DNA from: Acanthaster planci
Taxonomy: Eukaryota; Echinodermata; Asteroidea; Valvatida; Acanthasteridae
Direction: 5' to 3'
Assembly (NCBI RefSeq): GCF_001949145.1
Contig: NW_019091364.1
Coordinates: 2,618,147-2,682,146, forward strand
Length of the DNA: 64,000 bases
The translations under genes were made by a program, and so were the position numbers. Below, in pieces: positions 46,201 through 58,200 of the stretch. The notes under the pieces were generated by a model that made no database searches, was not told the origin of the DNA, and saw only the letters and a list, made by a program, of their open reading frames with translations. Within the stretch, counting starts at the first letter, position 1, and every line of letters begins with the position of its first letter.

Positions 46201-49200
46201 CACCTTTTTTGTCTAGGGGGGGAGACTTGTCTGGCCCACGACTGGCTGACTTGATGATCTGACTTGATGATTGTGTAGTCCAGTTGTATTCCCCAAGTGT
46301 AAATACACAACATTCCAATAAACCTACCAGTGTACTGGTAGCACACACTTTGCAGTCAGCCAATATTATAGTCAGTCAAGAACGGGACCATAAATCTTTC
46401 ACAGTTGGAGACGGTGTTGCCACGGCTGCGAACCCGCTGAACCCTTTTTAGATAACAGTGCTAGTACCTTAAAGAGCACCTCCAAGGAAAACTTGTTTTC
46501 TCTGATTTTATCTGTTCAACTAAATATGGAAGCATCCAAATCAAACGCAGTATCATTTAATTGTCTTCAGAGCTCAACTGTAACAAGCTAATAGGGTTTT
46601 TTCTGTTCATGCCAAGATGCAAATTCTGAATGTAGATCGCGTCATTGAGCAGAAAACAGAGAAGACGAAGGGAACCCGTGCCCTGTGTTCGTAGTGGATA
46701 AACCCCTGTGCATGCCAAACAGTGGCTGCATGCATTGTTTGGCATGCACAAGGTTTATCCACTACGAACACAGGGCGAGGGTCCCCACGTTTTCTGTTTT
46801 CATTGCATGTAGCCACTGTTTGGCATCTACACTCAGAATTTGCATCTTGGCATGAACCGAAAAAAAAGCCCTCTTTAGCTCGTTATGGTTGAGCTCTGAA
46901 GACAAATGACACTGCGTTCCATTCGGATGCTCCCATATTTATTTGCACAGACACAATCAGAGGAAACATGTTTTCCTTAGAGGGGGTCTTTAAAAACTTC
47001 ATGGTCCAACCTGCTGTCCTTGTGAATCTGTGTTCCACCAGGCTAAATACATGGACTACTGTATATATATACAACCAATGTTGTTGATCCTTTGGAATTG
47101 CATTGTAAACAGACATGGGAGAAGTGAGAGGCATTGCAGAAACCTGAGTACACTGTACGTGTGTGACTGCTGCACTTTGTTAAACATAACCCTAGGCCCC
47201 TACAGGCAAATGTAAAAGTGAAAGTGACTTAACGTCATTGTTATGGAAAAGACTCGTTGTTTATAGTTATTAATACCTTTAGTTTGACATGGTTAAATTT
47301 TCAAGTATCTTTCATGTACTTGTATGTGTGTTGCATGTCTCTACAGTGAAAGTTGGTCTTGTGTTGGCACTCGTTGCTGACCACGGCAGTTTGCGATTTT
47401 ACATAACCTGCTTCAAGGTTGTTGATTTTATTTAAACTTTGTTTTACACAATTTACGTGATCCATGCAAACACAGCAATTTTTTATTAAAAGTCTTTGTT
47501 TTTGTCTATTATAACAATTTAATAAACCTTATACATGTACATGTATAAATGTCCAACTGTTGACAGAGATAAAGTACTACTTCTGTTCAGTTGCTTCCAG
47601 TGGAAGCACATGTGCCCATACTTCCTTCTTACCGCTTCCCCCTTTGCCTTGCCCTTCCCTTCCTCCCTCTTTCCCCCTCCCTCGGCTTTAAGCTTTCATC
47701 CATGATGAGGCTTTTGATGTCTGTACCGTTTCCCATGTCTTCATCTCCCCACCCCCTCGCCCAACCCCTGCCCTCCCTCCCCTCTCCCGTCTGTCCCCCT
47801 CTCCCAGCTTTAAGCTTTTATCCGCGGTCAGATGAGGCCTTCGCTTCAAGTACTTTTACGTTTTGTCTCCCCTCCCTCACCCCTACTCCTGCAGCATTAC
47901 CTGACCATGTTTGGCGCCACCCTGGCCATGCCTTTGCTCCTGGCCAGCTCGCTGTGCATCAAGGACAACCTGGTGGCCCAGGGCGAGCTCATCAGCACCA
48001 TCTTTGCCGTCTCGGGCCTGGTGACGCTCCTGCAGACCACTTTCGGTGTCAGGTAAGTCTGTCTCTTTGCTGCACTTCTCTGACGTGTAAAAAGTGGTAC
48101 GTGCAGGAGACGTTAATGTGGGTGTGGCTGAATCTGGGAAGAGGAGGATGTTGATCGAGCATCCTTATGATCAGTGATTGGATGGAGCTGGTTTTGGGGC
48201 AGAGATTGATAGGGGCCTGTCACCCCGTGTCCTCTTAAAAACAGATAGAACAGAGAATCAAGGGTGTAGGGTGTATTATGCGTTTGCATACATGTATCAG
48301 TACCCTGTACAGGTAGGTCCTTTTAATAATATTTTGTAGGGAGCAGTGACACCCTGTGTTACCGTAGATATTGCTTCCCCCCATGGTAGATCCAACAGTT
48401 ATGAGAAGGGAGCCCACTTTCAAACAGGGGGTGCCTCGTATGGAGGAATTTTTAAACGTGAAATAACCAGCTGAGAGCAAAAGGGAAATGAAGTTTCTAG
48501 GGAACTAGGGAAAAGAAGTGTTTGAAAAAAAATCAAGAAAAAACCCTGGAGTAGGTGGAGGTGGACCTGGTGTGCCTTACCCCTAATCCCCCCTTGGATC
48601 TCGTATTGCTCCCCTCCCTTACCCCCAATGTTACATTGGAAAGTTCTGGACTTGGGTCACTTGCCTTCATGCAGAACATCTTTGTCCGCACGCGACAATT
48701 TCCCAACCGGGGCAAAGACAAAGGAGAGATAAGAGACTGATCACCAGAAATCTTGCCGAGCCTGACAATGTAACATTCACCCTCTTCTGTTCTCCCGGGG
48801 TGAAAATAACACCATGGTACTAGTGTATGCCTCTTCCACCTCACGTATCTGTCCTGTTGTTCACCCAGTTGTTTATAGGAAATGACTCGGGGACTGCAGG
48901 AAGCATGGCAGGTTGTGCCCAATGTTTCCTTTCTAAATGACTGCCAGCAATGAAAAACATCATCTCCTAAACCGATCCGTACTCCCATCAATACACTAGC
49001 CTGGCGCAAACACTTCAAGGCTGCATGTGGTGTTTTAATGTTATTTGTGTTAGCACTATCGATGTTGGACCTTCGATCTGTGGTTGACCATTTTTTTTTA
49101 GCTGCACGGAACATTCCTTTTATTGAGGAAGCAATTCTAAGGTCCATTAAATTAGAACGACTGAAATAACTCAAATAAGTTGATAAAAGGTGAAGGTGTC

Positions 49201-52200
49201 GAAAGAACAGTCGAGCTCTTATTTTCTGAGGCACCAAAGTGTACTGAAATATAAGGCAGTTTAAGATCAGCTGCATTGCTTTGACATAAAATGGTTTAAC
49301 AGGGCATCGGTCATTGCTGCCCACATCATGACTGACTTGGCAGCTTCTCTTTGCATTTATGAAAAGATGGTCACTTTGGGATTTCAGTTCCACTGTGAGA
49401 ATGCTCAGAGTAAAAAAAATGTTGAGGGCGCCAAACAAATCTAGCGACTCGATGTCATAATACGGCTCGTCCCCCAGAGTTTCCTTGACCTTGTGGCCAT
49501 AATAGTGTGACGTCATCAAACTGGGCTTCTATTGGATAATCCCGACGACTTCTGCTTTCAGTTTGCTTTATATGAAAGAGAACTTCAACTTGTGCCTTTG
49601 ACGTCAGTAGCAATCTTTATTTAGTTTTTACATAATACCGGTAGATACTTTGGAAAATATAACTGTGGTAAATTTCAGAAAAAAGTGACAATGTGAATTA
49701 CCATCGTGATTGATCTTTAAGAGAAAGAATCTGGAGAATGCAAGTAGTTCACTCCAACCTGTGAGAATGCACCTTTGTGTTTCAGTTGACCTAATGGTGA
49801 TTTCTTTTTGTTTTGCTGCTTTAAAAGGTATTTTGGTGCCTCTTTTAAAAATGCTGATTACATGTAGCACGTTCACAAGTACAGTGTTTGTCTTCTCTTG
49901 AATAAAACTATGATGCCATGTGGCCAGAATTGTTGCATTCATGCCCAAAAACTGCTTGAAGTTTTTTTGCATACTTTTTGCCGACCTAAAGTTTCATTTC
50001 TTTGGTAATCTGTTGTTGTGTGAGCCAACAAGAAGCCCTTTCTCAGAAATGTCTCCAATTAGCAAATTTTGGGTTCACAATTTCAGCAGAAAAGCACAGG
50101 AACTTAAGTAGTCTGTCCCTGATTGACGTCATGGCAACAGTGCCCTTTACCAGTCGTCCAGAAAATCTTGGACATCTTTAAAATGTGTGAATATGTGCAC
50201 TTTTTGGTGTGCTTAACCCCAAAAAGGGTTTCAGACTTGTAACCTTCACACATTGCAGAAGAGAATAAAAATGCACCTAACGTGCGTCAAAGAAAATGTC
50301 ATCGCATGGAACCTTTAAACCCGATGAATAAGACAGTATCATAAACCTTTGTAGGAAGTTAAAATGTTTGACACAATCCGCTTGCGTCACGTAGAGTGTA
50401 CATGTACGTCTCCTTTATTTATTGTTATCAAAAGGTGATCACGTTTTAGCCTGCTAGACAGAGGAAAACATGCAGACAAAAACTCATATTAACAGATGTC
50501 TTGATACCAGTATCGCAGCTGTCTGCCTCCCCCTGTGTTGATTAATTGATTGATTACAATAGTTGCAAAAGAACAAGGAAAAAATCGGTCAACTATAAAA
50601 AAAAAAGCCTGATAGATTTAGACACTGTGGGATGCCAGGAAGTTTTGTAGTCTTGAACTTTCGATCGGGAGGCCCTTTTTAAAAAACTCCCAATGGCAAA
50701 TTCCAAACAGCTGGTGAAAACGTGGTGACATGCTATGAAAACGTGTGCATCGTGCACATTTGACAGAACTGTGATGTGTATGGCCCCTGGCGATGACATT
50801 TGGCATTTTGTAATCTGAGCTTATAGACGGTAATATGATCAATTAACTGGCGTCGGGTTAAGATTGTACATGTAGCCTACATGTACTTCCTTGTACCAAG
50901 AGACGTGTGGCAATCACAGATGTTGCAGGTGTCAACCATCAGCCAACACCTTCTGTGTGCTTTTCTCTTTGTTGGTCACACAACAGGAACATGCACGTTC
51001 ATGATCACCTCTCAGATTTTGCGGGGCAAAATTTGAAACCTGGTTGACGAACCCTGCTTTGGGGACCTAGCGCAGCAGTCCCCCTCCCCTCCCCGCAACG
51101 TTTGTCGCAGGTGCCGACGAGCAGCCATCAACTTCCGTCTGTGCATGGTTCTTTTTGCTGGTGGCACTGCAGACACAGGATAAATTCTCGGATTTGTGTG
51201 ATCAAAATGTGAAACCTGGCTGAACTCTGCCGCTGTGGCCTGCGCCCAGTGGCAATATTTGAAGACCGTACACTTTTCATGATATAGGTTTACATTGCTC
51301 ATGTACCTTTTCTCCTGGCAGATTGCTCTAAGTAATGCCGGAGATCTGCTTTTCTGCATTTAACTTGACTTCAGGTTCCTGAAATTGTTTCCCCAATTCT
51401 TCGATTGTTCTGGTGTCTTTCTGATCCAGCTGCCATTCCCCCATAGCGTAGGTCTCTTTCAACACTTGGTTTTCACAGTGCTTTGACCAGACACATACTG
51501 ACCCACTTTGGTCTTCCCTGACTGGTGATGGACCAAGTTCATTGGCCATGGACCCCGAGTTGACACAGCTCATTGGTCGAGCACTCCCTGAGCCATCGTT
51601 CGTTCCAAACAGTACAAATGCAATCTTGTGTACTTTTGCTGCTAAAAAACTAAGGAATTCAAGGGCCAATCCAGAATCATTTTTCTTGGGGGAGGGCTAA
51701 AATTTTGGTTAGATTTTTGGGTGGGGTGAAAAATGAAGAATTTCCTGTGTAAAAAACTGTTATGGCCTTTCTGAGGGTGTGACGCCACATTTTGGGGATT
51801 ATTTACATACCTGCACTTTTAGAAGGAAGGGAAATGAAACAGACAAGGTGTTTCCTTTCTATCACTAGTTTTGAAAACAAAATTTTGTTTTACTCGCCTT
51901 TTTGTGGGGGGGGGAGCATATGGTCCCTGTTGACCGCCCCTGGATCAGCAGGGGCACCCAGCTTTATGCAAATAGGCCCTTCAAGGACTGTGCTCAGTCT
52001 CACCACTGTCACCAGTGACATCTCAAATCCGCAAACCTTGTCATTGGGGACTTCAGCCTCATTTTGCATGGAAGCAGGTCAATCTAAGAACAATACCAGA
52101 TTTCACATAAAGCAGTCATTTTGCCGGGACGTTGCCAATGAATCAACAGCCAGTCATTTCTGTCAGCCAGTGCCTGTCAGTCACAAATGCAAGGCCGATC

Positions 52201-55200
52201 TGTCGTTGGGTTCGCCGGTCCATTACAGCTGTCCTTTGTCATCATAATTCCCTGTAATAGGTTGCATTGTCATCCTAACTGTGGAGGCACTGGACTGTTT
52301 CCCACACACCAATATCACGGAGTACAATGGATTTTTTTTCATTGGCATTATTGCTGAAGAGTCATACAAGTTGTGTGAAAGGCGATGATTTGTAGCAATG
52401 AACAGACACAAGTAGGCTACTTGTATGACAGTCGTGAGTGGGGGGGGGGAAATCTGGAAAGTTGCCAATTTGTGAGGTTCTGATTTTCTGCGGAAACGTG
52501 CGGCATGTTTTTGGAGGGTGAGGCAAGTTTGAATGTAAAAGAAGAAAAGGAAAAATCTCCTGGGTGGACACGGGTCCTACCCATGTAAAAGTCACTGATC
52601 TTTTCACGCTACACCATTTGAACACGGCACTGACCTGTGTAGAGCACTCGACCCGTGTCGACACCAACCCTGCTCGGGAGGTGTGTTGAGAGCTCTCGAC
52701 CCGTGTTGAGACGTCCGACACGTGTTGAAAGCCGTAGTGTGAACTCAAGTGGGTTATTGTTCGACCCTTGTAAATATCGTGCGGGCAAACTCACATGCAT
52801 ACTGTAGTTATAGGATGGCAACGAACAAACGAATTTACTTTGACCTGCACATGCCCTAATTTTGCGCTTGTCTTTCGTAATCGTACTGACTTTGATTTTG
52901 CTCTTACAACACACAGGTGTGATTCATAAAAGAGGGGGTCTTGTGAAAAGCTGTCAAGTTTTTATTCAACGATCCGATTCATTTCGCTTTGAAGCATGTG
53001 GATGATTGCTCCTAAATGTCGATTCTGCGATAGCAAAACTAGAAAATCATACCGAATTCCCCCCTTTTGAAAGTCAATTTTCTTATCAAAGACATTCAAG
53101 GTTCTTCACTGCTTGTATAATTCAATAATGCTTCCCGATGAGATAAACACACCTGCACTGTGTGGGTCCATCCCCTGCATAAGCATTATCCTGTCAGTAT
53201 GCGTTTGACGTGATTGCTTCACATTAGCGGCATTTTGCACAAGAGTGCTGGAAGTTGCAGGGAGTTTGTCGAGCACCGGCCTTGATGGCTGGGGCAGACC
53301 AGGGCTCTGCTGTGGCGGCCTTAACCATGAACACGTGTCAGCTTTGGTCATCTGGTTTCCCAGCTTGGCAACTTTGGTTGTGCTCGTATATGACATCACT
53401 GTTCCGACCGAACGGGAACCAAAGGTTAGAGTCGGTTCATTGCCGGTCCAAAAGGACAGAAACTGAGAGTGCAAGTTGCCTTCGAAATAAGTGCATTTTG
53501 TATCTCCCAATCTTGTTGCTGGAAGCGAACAGCAAAAATAACCCCAAAGTAGAGTCGTGGAGGTCATAGGTCATCAACAGGCCAATGATTAAATTGATTA
53601 AAGACTTTTGGATAAAGCTGCTTCAACTCTGGTCATAAATGATTATATGTACCATGTTGACCTTTTAGATTAGTTTTGCTCATGACTGAAAGTACATCGT
53701 TTCTGGTCTTCTTGTCCTCAAAAAATGGGTCATTTCACAGTCACTCCAACTTTGCATGTCTTCTGCCCTTGTCTTTTCATCGTTCCTTCCCCAAGCATGG
53801 ATAAAAATGTACATGTAGTTCCCAGAATGGGCAGCCTGAGTTATGCTTTTGACGAGGCGAAAGATGTTGATCAATGATTCTAGAATTTTCTTGATTGGGA
53901 CCTGACAAATTTTTGATTTGAAAAAAAAAAAGCAAATACAACAGCTTACTAGAATTTCTATGATTATTGTCAAATTGTACGCAGTGTAAGTTGACCACTT
54001 GCACCAGTCTGTAGAAATGAAGATGAAGATAAGATCTTGGCCCTTAAATCACTCATTTTTTTTTGAGAGAGGCCAAAATAGTATCAGCGATACTATGACT
54101 TTATGATGACTTGGGTTTTTAAAATTTGTGGATAATCCCCCCCCACAATTTTTTCGAGACCTCTCTTGAACGAGGTTACTCATTTCAAAAATATACCTGT
54201 AGTATTGAACATGTACACGTGAGCCCTCCATGATAAGTCAAACCTTGATGTTCCAACTTTCCCACTGGAAGTTTGATATAATTAGCAGACACTGCCTATT
54301 GGATGCCGAGACGATTGAGGGGGATTGTGTATTTGGGGGACCCCCCCCAGTTTTTGGTCATTTCAAACTTGTTAAACTGATCAGCCCCCCCAAAAACCAA
54401 AGGAAATGCTCTCTTTATTGGGCTGACCCTATTTCTTGGAGTTTCAAATTGTAAATTGTGAGAAAATGTGACTTTCTTGCAGATAAACCAGCCATGCAAA
54501 TTTGATTCCAGCTCACATCATGTGTTAAAACACTGATAGTTCCCCCCTCCTCATAATTTCCTTCAAAAGTCAAAACTCTGCCCTCTTTACACAAGATCAG
54601 CCCTACAGTCATGGAGCATGATGTGATAGTCATCCACCAAGGCGAATCCATATTGGTCTCCCTTGTGTTGCAGGAACGGGGTCCCTAAATATGTACATGT
54701 ACAGTCCCGGGATTGAGTGCATTTTGCAGAAGCGTTGCAGGATGGCTCTGTGCTGTTTCCTTTAGGCACACGATGGCCGTGGGGATTGTCTGTTGTAGCC
54801 ATCAGGGATGCGGAACATTCAAAATCCTGTCAACACCTGACATGCAGGCTACGGCTCCTGGCACCTTTAATAACGATGCCATCCAACAGTGGGGGGGAGG
54901 GTTTGGGAGAGGTGGTTGGCACATACATGTAGGGTGAGGGGAATTGGCAATTTCACCCCACCTGTTGCTGCTAATAGCCTTAGTCGGAGAGCCGCAGTGA
55001 GCCAGCTGGGGTGTGCAGGTAATTGTTAGCCCAGCCAGTGGAAGTAGCTTTCACTGTTTCAGGTTCCCAGACGTTACATGGAAATAACGAAAAAACAAAA
55101 TGAAGAGTAGGGATCGCCGTACGTCATGCACAGTGAAGTTTTTTGTCTGGATCGACCACTTTCATGTCTACAGTGAACATTGTGCAACTGTGGCACTGCC

Positions 55201-58200
55201 GTGTTCAAGGTCGCTCTGTGACTCAAATCAGATTGTGATATTTATCACTGCTCTTTTCTCTACCACTGCTTGCCCCCAATTTTACATGTGACAAGTCCAG
55301 CCATACAAGACATACGATGGATGTTTGGAAACACGAGGAGCACATTGAGTGCCAGATTTGCCCCTGGATTTTTTTTTAATTGGACTCAAGAAACACCTTA
55401 GTTGGTGAAATTGTTTTCCAAAAGTGACATGTGCTCTTAATGCTGAGTGTGTATGTATTTCATCTCCTGGAAAAGTTGGTGGAAAGAATTGTTTGAATTA
55501 ACCCTGGGGTCTCTTTGACACTGCATATTGAGGCTTTGCATGGTAGCCATCTTGAGAGGGAGTTGTTGTGTTCCACTGGGAAACCCCTTTGTGCATACCT
55601 GGCTTGAACAAAAGCACTGGCCCGCAAGATGGCAGCCATGCAAAACCCTCTGTTGCCTAAGCTTTTGCCTGGATGCTGTTTTTTCAAGTGCACAGGTGTT
55701 GTTCATCCACGCTTGACAGATATTCCTTTCACCACTGTCTCCAGTTTTCATTGCTGTTGGCATTTGACCACATCTATAAATTTGATACCATAAGACAGAT
55801 TTTGCATTGTAACTATGCTGCTGTTTTTTTTCCCTGGTTTGATCCAGGTTACCAATCGTACAGGGTGGAACGTTCTCCTTCTTGGCGCCAGCACTGACGA
55901 TACTCAACCAGCAAGGCCCATGTCCCTCCCCTCCGGCACCGGGCACACCCTGTGAGTAAAGCCCACCTGTCACCCTGTATCATTCGTCGATAGTCCAGGA
56001 GGAAACAATATTACGAACCAAAGAAGTAGCCGAACTACAGGGGGATTATGTGCCTCACCCACTACTTTTCAACTTTTTTTTGGGGGGGGAGGTTCTTTTC
56101 TTCTGTTTTTCTTACTGCATTTATTTATAAAATTTAAAGACAAAACTTTCTCCCAGATTTCCCCCAAAAAAGAAGGAAAAAGCCCAGCAGGTAAGTTCAG
56201 GTTTTGCATTCATTTGTGGGTGCCTCCCCTCTATGTGAATGCCGAAACCCTCACTGAAAAGACTCATGCTTGTTTTTTTTTTCAATCAGTCACATTTTTG
56301 TTGGCAAGTCCTGTTAGCAGGTGGCATTTACACAAAGTGGTTTAGCATCAGATAACACAAATCCCCAGGCTAGACCATCGGACCACTTGTGTCCAAATCC
56401 GGGTATAAAGCCAGGCCTTGAAATAGTTGGATTAGGTTCAAATCCCTCCCCTCCCCTTCGGCAGCTTTGCAAATTGTTCCCGACAGCATGAATTCAACCC
56501 TGCAATTTTTCAGATGACTCGTATTCTTTGCCCTTTAATGAAAGTCAGGACAGGAGCGCCCCCATTGAAGTAATGAAGGTTGGTTGGGGCAGTCCCATGA
56601 ATAAACTTGTGTAGATTTCTTTGAATTTCCGTCGCCCAGAGTGAAGGCCTCATCATGAAATGGCTTTGTGCTGTTTAATAATATTGAAATAGTACTGTAT
56701 ACTTGCCTATGGATACAATGTGGTTTAGTAAAGAAAGCTCATGAAACACGTGGGAGTCGTCACTGTGATCTTGGAGAAAAACAAGTGGGTTTTTAGCTTG
56801 ATCTTAGAAGTGTTGAGTGAGTGTTATGGATGGTTTGACATGTTTGAGGTAGAGAGTTCTAGCAGTGGGGGGGGCGGAAGCCGAGAAGCCCTGTCGCCCT
56901 GACCCCTGCCTTTTGAAGGTGGGTGGAACTTCTGCCATTGTTGCTGGAATGGAGACCACTGCGGTCGGGCACTAATTGAAGGGCTGACTTCGAAGAGCTT
57001 TAAACTTGCTGGGAATCATTCAAAACCAAGGCAGGAGCGAGGCTTGGATTGGATAGCAAACTACCTCTGTCCTTTCTTTTCTGACCTTAAACAATTGCCA
57101 GTCTGGGTTCCCAGTGGGAACTTGCTGTGTCATTGTAAAGATGGTCAGATGGGCGAGCAAGTCAATTTTCGCAAGTCTGAGTCAAGTCGCAAGAAATCTG
57201 GTCCAGTCACAAGTCGTTCAATCACTGGTCAAGTCACGTCACAAGTCAATTTGGTCTAAACACAAGCAAGTCGCAAGTCAAAAACTGACAGTTACAAGTC
57301 GCGTCAGGAGTCACAGAAATAGCGACTCGAGTCCGTCTGAAGTCCAATTGAATCAAGTGGATTGAGTCAAGTGGATTGAGTCCAGTGGATTGAGTCCAGT
57401 GGATTGAGTCCAGTGGATTGAGTCCAGTGGATTGAGTCCAGTGGATTGAGTCCAGTGGATTGAGTCCAGTGGATTGAGTCCAGTGGATTGAGTCTACCAC
57501 TCTGCAGACGGTTGACTTTTCTTAGAATGCATATTTTCACACAAAGTCTCTGCGTGTACCTGCTGAAGTCATTAAACTCGGTCATCCTCCATCTGTAAGC
57601 AGTCCCGAAACCTATCTCGGCACCCCAGAGGATGTACATGTACAACCCAGTGTCAAAATTCCCAGGCACAAACAACTCAACAAACACAGCGACAATGACC
57701 ACCTCCATCACCCCCCTCACAGATATCATTTACACACTCCTGGGTGGAGAGTTCTCAGCAAACAGGGGTAGAATGACATGCCTACTGGATTCTGGATTCA
57801 TTGATGAGGAAGCGAGCATTACCACTGGCAGTGACCTATCCACCTGTTCGTACATTTATGAAGTTGTTTGTTTGGCTGCCTTTTTGTGCGTGGGCGGATG
57901 TTTGTAAGTGTGTTGGGGGAGATACAAGTTCCGACTCAGTCATAGGAGAGTTTTCCACCTGTACCCCTTGGGAACAGAAATTTGAATCCGGTAACATAAA
58001 TTGCCGTGTTCAAAATGTTCTGCAGATTACACACAACTTCAGCCAGTCAGTAAAGAAGAAGACACAGCTGGCTTATCACTTGATATGTTTGCTAGGCCAG
58101 CAGACCAGTATGGATGACGCATACATGTATGTAAAAAGACCAGGGAAAAAAATTCAATTCTCTAGTGTGTCTGACAGGCATGTCAAATTACGCGTTCATT

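Larger units (their letters stand above)
41803..47894 (+). other. SLC23 intron 2
   Basis: Holds a 14-bp tandem array at its 5' end, an ATAAT-type microsatellite (42911-42939), the full foldback element at 43298-43860 with a further arm at 44300-44415, the large palindrome at 46468-46996, and a duplicated pyrimidine tract before the next acceptor. No coding gene was recognised. Confidence 0.6.
48053..55847 (+). other. SLC23 intron 3
   Basis: The largest intron, 7.8 kb. It contains an antisense open frame of 327 codons (48533-49516), three perfect TGACGTCA sites, a MITE-like repeat (52602-52743) and a short inverted repeat pair (55535-55644). Confidence 0.6.

Noticed and set aside
53106-53567. 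A minus-strand frame of 153 codons in SLC23 intron 3
   Set aside because: Length within chance, no domain and no splice or promoter support.
55437-55973. A minus-strand frame of 178 codons
   Set aside because: Antisense to SLC23 exon 4 and an inverted repeat; no domain.
57246-57729. Minus-strand frames with a repeating [11 protein letters not shown] peptide
   Set aside because: A product of the 14-bp minisatellite; 14 is not a multiple of three, so the peptide repeats every 42 bases by arithmetic only.
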